A stretch of DNA of 48,955 bases from a virus: positions 1 through 48,955 of IMG/VR virus record IMGVR_UViG_3300006919_000090. One strand, given 5' to 3'. Position 1 is the stretch's first letter. Each line of letters begins with the position of its first letter. The notes under the pieces are model-generated. The model did not search any database. It saw nothing but the letters and a program-made list of their open reading frames with translations, and was not told the origin of the DNA. Both the position numbers and the translations under genes were made by a program. This document shows, in pieces, positions 43,286-48,955 of the stretch.

Positions 43286-43685
43286 TCCTAATACGTTTTT
43301 CTAAACCGTAACGCGTGATGGGTTTACCCGTCTCTTTAGACAGCCATCTCGCTACATCATCATGCTTATAGCGTTTCCGTATAAGTCTTTTTGCTATTTC
43401 AACTGCGTCAAGCTCTTTTTTAATAGGCAGTAGAACTTTTTCATCGTTCGGATCAACTTCATAACCAAACGGGACGTGTTTACTGACCCGCGGGACAGGA
43501 AGCCACACCCCGTTTGTGTAATTGTCTACGACGTCTGTTAGTTGTTCAAGTTTCAATCGTCGCCTATACTTTTTTGGCAGTTCTGGTGCGTGTATATACC
43601 GCCTCTCAGCTAACTCCGCAAGATCAAGCTTACGGAATTTACCAATGCGCTCTATTGCAACAACGCGTTTAGCCTTCGTCCGCAT
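43143..43685 (-). CDS. Basic helix-turn-helix-like protein upstream of TerL
   Basis: 180 residues, very basic. The segment YKHDDVARWLSKETGKPITRYGLEKRI looks like a helix-turn-helix related to recombinase-type DNA-binding helices, followed by RNGHRRRR and a helical tail. It lies between the small and large terminase genes, overlapping the small one by 17 bases and TerL by 143 bases. A role in recognition of packaging DNA or in regulation is possible. No catalytic recombinase residue is visible. Confidence 0.6.
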   Translation of the reverse strand: MRTKAKRVVAIERIGKFRKLDLAELAERRYIHAPELPKKYRRRLKLEQLTDVVDNYTNGVWLPVPRVSKHVPFGYEVDPNDEKVLLPIKKELDAVEIAKRLIRKRYKHDDVARWLSKETGKPITRYGLEKRIRNGHRRRRDSAQLRKWASIAEEKARLARKFAERTLDLHQKDAERFAKI

Positions 43686-44055
43686 TGTCTTTCGGAGGCA
43701 GAATCATCACACCACCAGACGCCTGCACACTGACATTCTCAGTACGATACAGCCCTGCCCTATCCATGATGTCTTTAGCTGCCTGCACACGATCTCGTGC
43801 ACCTGCAACATCGCCATCAAGAACGTTGACAATAGTCCGAGCCGCACGGGGTGTGTTTCGAACCAGATACTCTCGGGCAGCATCAATAATTTCATCACTG
43901 ATACCACGGGTAATATCTGCTAAACGAGTTTCAGAACTATACCCCGACATACTCTTAGCGGTAGCCAAATCCCCGCCAGCTTCATCGAATAGGACATCAA
44001 TGAACTTCTGCTGCTTTTCCGTTAGTTCTTTTTTCTTTTTTCTCTGATATCCCAT
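43669..44055 (-). CDS. Probable terminase small subunit
   Basis: 128 residues from ATG 44055, which overlaps the peptidase stop (TAATG); an in-frame start six codons earlier is possible. The pattern LTEKQQKFIDVLFDEAGGDLATAKSMSGYS, then a helix and LVRNTPRAARTIVNVLDGD, RVQAAKDIMDRAGL matches small-terminase-like proteins that bind phage DNA for packaging. Position next to TerL supports it. Confidence 0.75.
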   Translation of the reverse strand: MGYQRKKKKELTEKQQKFIDVLFDEAGGDLATAKSMSGYSSETRLADITRGISDEIIDAAREYLVRNTPRAARTIVNVLDGDVAGARDRVQAAKDIMDRAGLYRTENVSVQASGGVMILPPKDNADEG

Positions 44056-44450
44056 TATTTGTCTTTCCCCCATCGGACTTTATAACCACGAGTATCTACA
44101 TGCACAAACTGATTATAGATACCGAGACCCATCTGCTCAGCGTTGGGATGGTTCAACAGTAGTTCAAAAACGTGACGTGTGTCACGATTAGTTACCACAA
44201 TATCAGCCGCCCTGCCGTTTAGATGTTGGCTTTTGGAAACACCCCCTACTGCCTTATTATGATCTACACAGCGCCTACCGCTAGTAATAGATACAGGGGA
44301 GTTAAAGGCTTTCCGCACATACTCCAGCACTTCAATAAGATGCGGATCAATATGATAAGGCTTAATCACACCATTACGAAATTCGCACTGACCACATTTG
44401 CAGCTAAACTCATCGATGTGAAAATGTGGAGAGAGTTGCCTGTCCTCCAT
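44055..44450 (-). CDS. M15-family peptidoglycan peptidase (endolysin candidate)
   Basis: 131 residues. Zinc ligands are H76 and D83 in SQHLNGRAADI and H117 in FVHVDTRG, with SGRRCVDHNKAVGG before them, the Peptidase_M15_3 pattern. It should cut peptide cross-links of the cell wall at lysis. N-terminal C17, C19 and C22 (FSCKCGQC) might bind another metal. There is no signal peptide, so release through a holin is expected. It starts next to a lipoprotein gene and a membrane peptide gene in one lysis cluster. Confidence 0.88.
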   Translation of the reverse strand: MEDRQLSPHFHIDEFSCKCGQCEFRNGVIKPYHIDPHLIEVLEYVRKAFNSPVSITSGRRCVDHNKAVGGVSKSQHLNGRAADIVVTNRDTRHVFELLLNHPNAEQMGLGIYNQFVHVDTRGYKVRWGKDK

Positions 44451-44869
44451 TAAGGTGCTCCAAAGCCGATTTTCAGACCTTCAACAAGAGCTTTCATAGC
44501 TTCTGGCCCGAGAGCCTGTGCAGTTTCGGCTTGAGCAGTAGCAATGGCTTCCATAGTCGCTAGCACAGCACGAGTCTGGTCAGAACCTTTCGAATTGCCT
44601 ACGTTGTAATCCCATGTGACACGACGGCCATCTGGAAACTCATACGTAGTCTTGAAAGACACTTCCGTCTCGTCTTTACCGAGACTAACTAGAACACTCT
44701 CCGGAATACCATTCACACTATTCATGTTAATAGCGAAGCTGTTCATGCCGGGAGCATTAGTAAGTTTAATCGGCTCAACAGGGGAACCAATCTTTTCCGT
44801 AGTTGCGGTTTCACACGCTGCCAAAGCAAGAGCTAGACCGCCAATAATCAGTATAGTAGTTTTATTCAC
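44450..44869 (-). CDS. Lipoprotein in lysis cluster (possible outer-membrane spanin)
   Basis: 139 residues with a GTG start at 44869. The N terminus has a signal sequence with a lipobox: ILIIGGLALALAAC, where C19 would be lipidated. The mature part has beta-like segments (ESVLVSLGKDETEVSFKTTYEF) and a helix (AIATAQAETAQALGPEAMKAL). It lies between peptidase and holin-like genes, so a role in outer membrane disruption is possible, but it is longer than typical Rz1-like spanins and not proline-rich. Confidence 0.6.
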   Translation of the reverse strand: MNKTTILIIGGLALALAACETATTEKIGSPVEPIKLTNAPGMNSFAINMNSVNGIPESVLVSLGKDETEVSFKTTYEFPDGRRVTWDYNVGNSKGSDQTRAVLATMEAIATAQAETAQALGPEAMKALVEGLKIGFGAP

Positions 44870-45020
44870 AGATTGCTGCCTCTTTACAAAGCTGAATAAC
44901 GGAGCTCAGATCAACACCTGCAAGGTTAGCTACAATTACTAAAACGAGCAGTGCAGTTAGCGGACCAAGAATAGGGGATTTGCTGCGCACCATTTCGATT
45001 ATAGGCCATAGTTGCTTCAT
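44862..45020 (-). CDS. 52-residue holin-like membrane peptide
   Basis: Starts MKQLWPIIEMVRSKS. A single membrane helix (ILGPLTALLVLVIVANLAG) is followed by a short part with two Cys (QLCKEAAICE). It overlaps both neighbours by a few bases: the upstream gene by 4 and the lipoprotein by 8. Size, one membrane span and place beside the M15 peptidase suggest a holin, or a membrane anchor for lysis. Confidence 0.55.
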   Translation of the reverse strand: MKQLWPIIEMVRSKSPILGPLTALLVLVIVANLAGVDLSSVIQLCKEAAICE

Positions 45021-45232
45021 GACTGTTTATCCTCTTCCGCGCGGGCTGCTGCTGCTGGACTACAAGTCACAACATATGATTTAAGATTGCCAGCCTCAAT
45101 TTGTGCGTCCATCATTGGAACGACTTGTGAAGGCGGTGGGCAAGACGAAACAACAGCTACATCTCGACTTACCGTACCTTCAAAGTCTACCGTTAGCAAT
45201 ACAAAGACTAATACAGCCTCTTTAATAATCAT
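45017..45232 (-). CDS. 71-residue secreted or membrane-anchored small protein
   Basis: The N terminus MIIKEAVLVFVLLTVDFEG is a short hydrophobic segment, followed by VVSSCPPPSQVVP and a second Cys (VVTCSPAAAA). The Pro-rich segment after a Cys resembles small spanin subunits, but no lipobox is clear. It belongs to the lysis cluster and overlaps the HNH-like gene by four bases. Confidence 0.5.
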   Translation of the reverse strand: MIIKEAVLVFVLLTVDFEGTVSRDVAVVSSCPPPSQVVPMMDAQIEAGNLKSYVVTCSPAAAARAEEDKQS

Positions 45233-45483
45233 GTTTTTCGACCTTTAGTGGCAGGTTGTTTTTTCCGGTTAGTAGTCTTGTTAACCACTTTCAAATTTGA
45301 CCTGCGATTATCCATTGGATTGAGGTTTTTATGATCTACCTCTTTACCATCGCCCTTTCGAACACGACCTGCTTTTTCTAGTTCATACCGTGCTCTACCG
45401 CGAGACGCTCTCCGAGCCTTTTGTTTTGCTGTACCGTGATATTCATCATATTCTTCACGGTAATTTCGTTGTCGAGTTGCCAT
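45229..45483 (-). CDS. HNH-like endonuclease domain protein
   Basis: 84 residues, very basic. GKEVDHKNLNPMDNRRSNLKVVNKTTNRKK has the D-H, N and N spacing of the HNH core, with the last His replaced by an Asn form often seen in phage HNH-N proteins. There are no zinc-binding Cys pairs. It could be a packaging-linked nuclease (HNH genes often lie near terminase) or a small free-standing homing-type enzyme. Confidence 0.65.
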   Translation of the reverse strand: MATRQRNYREEYDEYHGTAKQKARRASRGRARYELEKAGRVRKGDGKEVDHKNLNPMDNRRSNLKVVNKTTNRKKQPATKGRKT

Positions 45484-45517
45484 TCTAAAACCTTTAGTGT
45501 CTCTGATACGCTACATT

Positions 45518-45895
45518 TTATGCTGCAAAGCTGTAGCGTGCATTAAGCTCTTCTACAGAAAGAATAATATCAAACGCGTTAGCTGAGTTTGTAGATGCTA
45601 CTAGCTTATCCCCACTATGCAGATACAGAACATCTCCGGAGCACAGAATTTTACCAGATATAGCTGTATCTACCGACAAGTCTTGCGCTAGACTGGTGTA
45701 CAAAGCGTCTTCCACATGGTAAAATTCTACAGTCAGCGTCTGTGTAGTCCCTACTACGTTAGCATAATTCAACAGGACTACGCGTGCTGTAAAGTTGGCG
45801 GGGCAGGTGTATAGGACTGTTGCACCAGCTCCCGCGCTTGTTGAAGCTACAGCTACACCAATTGTGTAGTTTTTTGTGGGAGATGTGTGTACCAT
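45518..45895 (-). CDS. Small beta-rich structural-like protein
   Basis: 125 residues: NYTIGVAVASTSAGAGATVLYTCPANFTARV, then LNYANVVGTTQTLTVEFYHVED and GDVLYLHSGDKLVASTNSANAF. This alternating beta pattern with ATVLYTCPA is common in small phage decoration or tail accessory proteins. The last residues are SFAA. Function inferred only. Confidence 0.5.
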   Translation of the reverse strand: MVHTSPTKNYTIGVAVASTSAGAGATVLYTCPANFTARVVLLNYANVVGTTQTLTVEFYHVEDALYTSLAQDLSVDTAISGKILCSGDVLYLHSGDKLVASTNSANAFDIILSVEELNARYSFAA

Positions 45896-45903
45896 ATACG
45901 AAT

Positions 45904-47286
45904 TTAGACCCGTCGCCTAACATAACCACCGCGGGCATAATCATCCCCCGGATACGAATAATCATCCCGAACATCGATATCATAGCCAGCTACCCGGATT
46001 GTACGGGGGTTGCCTTCTACTGGAACCTGCTTACTAGATACACGCCTCTGTACCGGAGTGCTACGCGGATCAGGACGGGGCCGCGGGACAGGACTGGGCT
46101 GCTGGACAGGCCGACGCCGAGGCACCATACCGCGCCCGTCACCGCCACTAGAGGGTTGACGGGCTGTAGCAGACTGAGCAGCTGAGGCTTGAGCTAGAGC
46201 AGCGTCACGAGACGCAGCTTCGCGGGGGCTCCGCTGAGATGCCATCATAGTTCCGCGATACGTTGAACCGCCGCCTTCACGGGGTGCGGAAGCGGCTACT
46301 TCACGGGGTGTGGAAGCTGTTACTTCACGCGGATCACGCTGCTCAGCGGCTCTATTTCGTTCACTCCTGAATAGCTCCCGTGCTTGCTCTGATCCGAGAA
46401 GCCAGTCAGCTGCTTCACGAGCATAATCGCTCTCACGCATCCAGTCACTATTGCGATTATATTCGTTAGGAACGGTTGATGCGCGGCTGTCTAGCTCACT
46501 TTCACCGCGGCGTACGAGACGGCCTTCGGCTTCTTCCGTCTCACGAGCTTTGGGCATCTTAGAACTGAACGCTTTCCACTGCCTTTCGTTCCCGAGACCC
46601 TTCTTCCACTCTTTAATAGTGGCTTCTACTTGTTTACGTCCAGCAGTGGCATCAAGAGCTTTAATTTCGGGAGAGTTTGTGAGAGTCTCACGCATCTCTT
46701 TTTCAAGTGCGGCACGCTGTTTACGCCAGTCTTTGTTCCGTGCCATCTCTTCATCAGTACGGGGACGGAAAGCTACGCTGTGCAGTGCACGGATAGTTTC
46801 AGGGCCGTAATATGCCGTCAGACCGATTGCGCCTAATGAGGCTGCTGCAGATACGGCACGGACAGCTACCGGCAGAGCTTTAATACCCCATCGTGTAGCG
46901 TACGCTGCTACTTTCTTACTAAACTTTGCTGTTACATCTTTTACTGCTTGATTGCCCTGCTGCCGAACGAAGGTAGGATCACGAAGTTGTGCTGCAGACG
47001 GGCGCGGTATAGTGGTTTTAACAGGTCTAGCAGCACGATCCAGAACTTTCCGTACATTTTCCACACCCGTTCGAGAGGGGCCAGATGTTTTAGGGTTCTT
47101 TGCCGCATCAATAACTTTTTTATTAACGCCCCGCTGTTTGGCTGCCTCCAGACTTTTTTTGAGATTACTGGTACCTTTTCGGCGTATTCTGTTACTCTCA
47201 GCTTTAGCTTTTTGCTTAGCTGAACGTTCAGCCGCTCTACGGACATGCTCTTCAATTATCGGATTCGGTGTATATTTATAAGCCAT
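45904..47286 (-). CDS. Basic 460-residue protein, probable virion component
   Basis: Starts MAYKYTPNPIIEEHVRR, then a Lys/Arg-rich region, one likely membrane segment (VRAVSAAASLGAIGLTAYYG, about residues 142-161), a charged helical middle (DWRKQRAALEKEMRETL) and a Pro/Arg-rich C-terminal part (RRRPVQQPSPVPRPRPDP) ending YVRRRV. No domain is recognised. Several arginine-rich PREV/A-A-S-A-P repeats near residue 330. It may be an internal virion protein. Confidence 0.5.
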   Translation of the reverse strand: MAYKYTPNPIIEEHVRRAAERSAKQKAKAESNRIRRKGTSNLKKSLEAAKQRGVNKKVIDAAKNPKTSGPSRTGVENVRKVLDRAARPVKTTIPRPSAAQLRDPTFVRQQGNQAVKDVTAKFSKKVAAYATRWGIKALPVAVRAVSAAASLGAIGLTAYYGPETIRALHSVAFRPRTDEEMARNKDWRKQRAALEKEMRETLTNSPEIKALDATAGRKQVEATIKEWKKGLGNERQWKAFSSKMPKARETEEAEGRLVRRGESELDSRASTVPNEYNRNSDWMRESDYAREAADWLLGSEQARELFRSERNRAAEQRDPREVTASTPREVAASAPREGGGSTYRGTMMASQRSPREAASRDAALAQASAAQSATARQPSSGGDGRGMVPRRRPVQQPSPVPRPRPDPRSTPVQRRVSSKQVPVEGNPRTIRVAGYDIDVRDDYSYPGDDYARGGYVRRRV

Positions 47287-47317
47287 CTTAGTCTGTTTCC
47301 TTATTTGTTACAGGTAT

Positions 47318-47674
47318 CTATAGCATCTGCGATACGCGGCCTTCGGCCTTAAGATAGTCTAAAAGCGCGCGTCTAGCAGGTGAGTCTGACCTCTTGCTTT
47401 TGGTCACGTAGCCTCCTGCATTGTATTGTAACCGCTGCAGCTGTCGGGGTGTCGCCATCTCGAAGAACTGCATCATATCACCCGCTGTATAGCCGCGGGC
47501 ACTCATCATGTTATGAATACTCTTTAGTTCAGACGGAGACATATGACCGACGTTAGGGTGGTAGAAGCTAGCACCTTCACCGCCGCGACTATTCGCTTTC
47601 AGCGCATCCGTCAGACTTGTTGTCGGAGCCCGAAACCTTCCGCCCGACGTCACTCTTTTTTCTCTCGGCCTCAA
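47318..47674 (-). CDS. 118-residue basic protein of unknown function
   Basis: Starts MRPREKRVTSGGRF and contains HMSPSELKSIHNMMSARGYTAGDMMQFF, a helix-turn-helix-like stretch, and LQYNAGGYVTKSKR. It overlaps the upstream gene by 86 bases in another frame. It might be a regulator or a small virion protein; no family is recognised. Confidence 0.5.
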   Translation of the reverse strand: MRPREKRVTSGGRFRAPTTSLTDALKANSRGGEGASFYHPNVGHMSPSELKSIHNMMSARGYTAGDMMQFFEMATPRQLQRLQYNAGGYVTKSKRSDSPARRALLDYLKAEGRVSQML

Positions 47675-47840
47675 ATTCCGTTACTGCCTCTTGAATATGT
47701 TCCAATGAAAAATCCAAACCTTTCTCATACTTAAAAAAGGCCCGGATATAATAGATGTCGGACAAATAAAGGTGAAGGTCTTCAAGCTTGTTATTAACAG
47801 CGGCTTCGTAAAATTCGTCTAGTTTTGATTTTTCACGCAT
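47589..47840 (-). CDS. First gene of leftward unit, 83-residue helical protein
   Basis: Starts MREKSKLDEFYEAAVNN and is almost fully helical (LEDLHLYLSDIYYIRAFFKYEKGLDFSLEHIQEAVTEFEA). No known domain. The ATG lies one base from the -10 box of the promoter at 47842, so mRNA from that promoter would have little or no leader. mRNA from the stronger promoter at 48160 would have a leader of about 310 bases containing the 19-bp repeats. No standard ribosome site is present at usual spacing. Confidence 0.6.
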   Translation of the reverse strand: MREKSKLDEFYEAAVNNKLEDLHLYLSDIYYIRAFFKYEKGLDFSLEHIQEAVTEFEAERKKSDVGRKVSGSDNKSDGCAESE

Positions 47841-47841
47841 A

Positions 47842-47869
47842 GTTATAGCTAAAAATCCTAAAATGTCAA
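47842..47869 (-). promoter_or_regulatory. Sigma-70 type promoter at start of leftward unit
   Basis: On the minus strand TTGACA (47869-47864), 16-bp spacer, TATAAC (47847-47842), followed at once by TATG, the start codon of the first gene. TTGACATTT and TATAACTATG with equal spacing are shared with the coat promoter at 35648-35675. Confidence 0.7.
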
Positions 47870-47906
47870 ATCGGGGTTGAAAAGCTATGTCTAAGGCCCG
47901 TTTAAC

Positions 47907-48133
47907 TATATGATATCTCGTATCAGTCCTAAAACTCTTTAGGAGAAATACAGGATTTAATTAAGACAGATTTAATAATAACGATTAATTAAGTCCTATA
48001 TGATATCTCGTATCTGTCTGTTACGACATTGGCAAAACATTTTTTAATAGTTTAACTAGTGTCTTTTTATACCCATTTTTAATTAAATCTGTAATTAAAG
48101 CGCTTAATTAATCGATACGAGATATCATGTATC
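47907..48133. repeat. Repeat cluster in control region (possible origin or regulator sites)
   Basis: Two identical 19-bp direct repeats CTATATGATATCTCGTATC (47907-47925, 47996-48014) and an inverted copy at 48114-48132 that matches over GATACGAGATATCAT. Between and beside them are four TTAATTAA octamers (47957, 47985, 48079, 48104), and CGATTAATTAAG (47982-47993) recurs inverted at 48103-48114. The whole is A+T-rich. Spacing of 89 bases between direct copies. This fits iterons of an origin or binding sites of a regulator between the promoter at 48160 and the first gene. Confidence 0.75.
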
Positions 48134-48159
48134 TTAACGTTAGTTGTTATTATATATAC

Positions 48160-48188
48160 ATTATAGCACATGTCAAGCATGTTGTCAA
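48160..48188 (-). promoter_or_regulatory. Consensus leftward promoter
   Basis: On the minus strand TTGACA (48188-48183), 17-bp spacer, TATAAT (48165-48160) with TGTGC just before it (extended -10). A second TTGACA lies in the spacer (48176-48171). It is the best promoter in the control region and should drive the leftward late unit through the repeat cluster. TGTGCTATAA is shared with the helicase promoter. Confidence 0.85.
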
Positions 48189-48450
48189 GTGGGGCAGTAT
48201 GTCGCAATTTAACTTATTGTTTTTATTACATAAAATTATATAAAGGTTTCGTTATATAGTTGTTTTACGGTTTTGTTACCCGTAGGTCCCACCAGCCTGT
48301 ACCGCGCAGCAAAACTGCCACACTGCTAAGTGCGACATTATGTCCCATGGTCAAATTCCCCAAATTTTATGGAGAGGCTGAGAATAACCGGTTCCCCCCG
48401 TGGTGGCCCCTACCTGTACCCCCGTACCACACGTTCCGATAGACATACCA

Positions 48451-48485
48451 TAGTACCACATACTACTCTAGTACCACACACTACT
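48451..48485. repeat. Tandem 18-bp imperfect repeat
   Basis: TAGTACCACATACTACT (48451-48467) is followed by TAGTACCACACACTACT (48469-48485), one mismatch in 17. Further related words (CACTACTAT, CTACTATAT) follow to about 48532. Confidence 0.6.
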
Positions 48486-48900
48486 ATATGATGTGCCACT
48501 ACTATGTTATGCTACTATATATAGTTGTGCTATGGTCAATCAAAGGGTGTGCGAGGGCGAGATGGAGCTGCTACACAACTATTGAGAAACCACATTACGT
48601 TACCATATCCCATCGATTGTCTAGCCGAATGCCACCCATAGCAGTGAAGCCGCCAACACTAACAATGTTAGCCTACGCTAAACATATTTACATACGGGCT
48701 TCCAGTTCGTCTGAATAAAATCCTGCATATTTACGATACGTTCGCCAATGTGGTACTTTTTTTTAGAACGTTTGCGAACTCTTGCGCGTCGCTATCATGG
48801 CACGACAAAATCAGAGGCGCGGCTTCAGAGGGGCTGAAAACGTCTTAAATCCGCCGTACTCTAGTAACACGGCTAAACTATTGATTTTGTTGTGTTTATT

Positions 48901-48919
48901 TTTTGGGAGCCTCCCAAAA
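48901..48919. repeat. Dispersed palindrome, copy 9 (8-bp arms)
   Basis: TTTTGGGA-GCC-TCCCAAAA, arms the same as copy 5 at 12619. It is in the control region close to the right window edge. A T-rich stretch precedes it, but there is no T run after it on either strand that would make it a standard terminator. Confidence 0.7.
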
Positions 48920-48955
48920 TGTGACAGCACACTATGTTACCACACCTATCAGAGC

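Larger units (their letters stand above)
48189..48955. other. Non-coding control region, right part
   Basis: No convincing gene, tRNA or rightward promoter is seen in these ~770 bases. They hold a cluster of GTACCACA words (48424, 48453, 48471, with an inverted copy near 48750), a G/C-rich pyrimidine stretch around 48398-48425, facing copies of ATGTCGCA (48198 and about 48331), and the palindrome at 48901. An open frame from ATG 48797 runs to the window edge (see partial gene at 1). The layout suggests a divergent control or replication region. Confidence 0.5.

Noticed and set aside
48340-48362. T-arm-like string (GGTCAAATTCC) as a tRNA 3' end or attP
   Set aside because: One base short for a T-loop, no acceptor or anticodon arm upstream, and no integrase gene in the window.
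1-48955. Phage RNA polymerase, integrase, repressor or tRNA genes
   Set aside because: No frame of suitable size or motif was found on either strand; the virus appears lytic and dependent on host transcription.

Overview
The window looks like most or all of the genome of a lytic marine podovirus. The evidence is: a T7-like replication set (zinc-finger/TOPRIM primase, DnaB-type helicase, family A DNA polymerase, SSB-like protein, endonuclease I) with no phage RNA polymerase and no integrase; nucleotide genes typical of ocean phages (ThyX, class II B12-dependent ribonucleotide reductase, MazG); and a podovirus virion module (portal, scaffold, coat, gp11/gp12-like tail tube, internal virion proteins). 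The DNA polymerase has a DnaJ-type zinc-finger pair inserted between its exonuclease and polymerase domains. From memory, that architecture was described for SAR116 phage HMO-2011 and its relatives, so an HMO-2011-type phage of a marine alphaproteobacterium is my best guess. No host marker is present.

Layout. 1-13386 is read rightward and holds replication and nucleotide metabolism: primase, helicase, ThyX, PolA, SSB, a RecB/Cas4-like nuclease, endonuclease I, a DUF3310 protein, NrdJ, a PD-(D/E)XK-like protein and MazG, separated by small unknown genes. 47840-13391 is read leftward. From the right it holds small virion/unknown genes, an HNH-like gene, a lysis cluster (holin-like peptide, lipoprotein, M15 peptidase), small and large terminase, portal, a large HExxH-containing virion protein, scaffold, coat, a possible decoration protein, a long tail fibre with adhesin-like genes, tail tube proteins, a second fibre with an S74 chaperone, an A+T-rich GNAT gene, and a set of internal virion proteins ending in a 1,323-residue protein. 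The two transcription units converge with 4 bases between stop codons and no visible terminator. 47841-48955 is a non-coding control region with a consensus leftward promoter and 19-bp repeats.

How it works together. The left arm copies DNA and raises dNTP supply by reduction, thymidylate synthesis and nucleotide clean-up. The right arm packages DNA and builds the virion. Transcription appears to depend on host sigma-70: several TTGACA / TATAA-type promoters with 16-17 bp spacing can be read, two of them (35648-35675, 47842-47869) nearly the same cassette. Two hairpins with T-rich tails act as candidate terminators (158-187, 33709-33753).

The least explained signal is a dispersed interrupted palindrome, TTTGGGA-N3-TCCCAAA, found on both arms, in coding DNA in different reading frames and in non-coding DNA. 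It occurs far more often than chance and looks like a DNA- or RNA-level phage signal.
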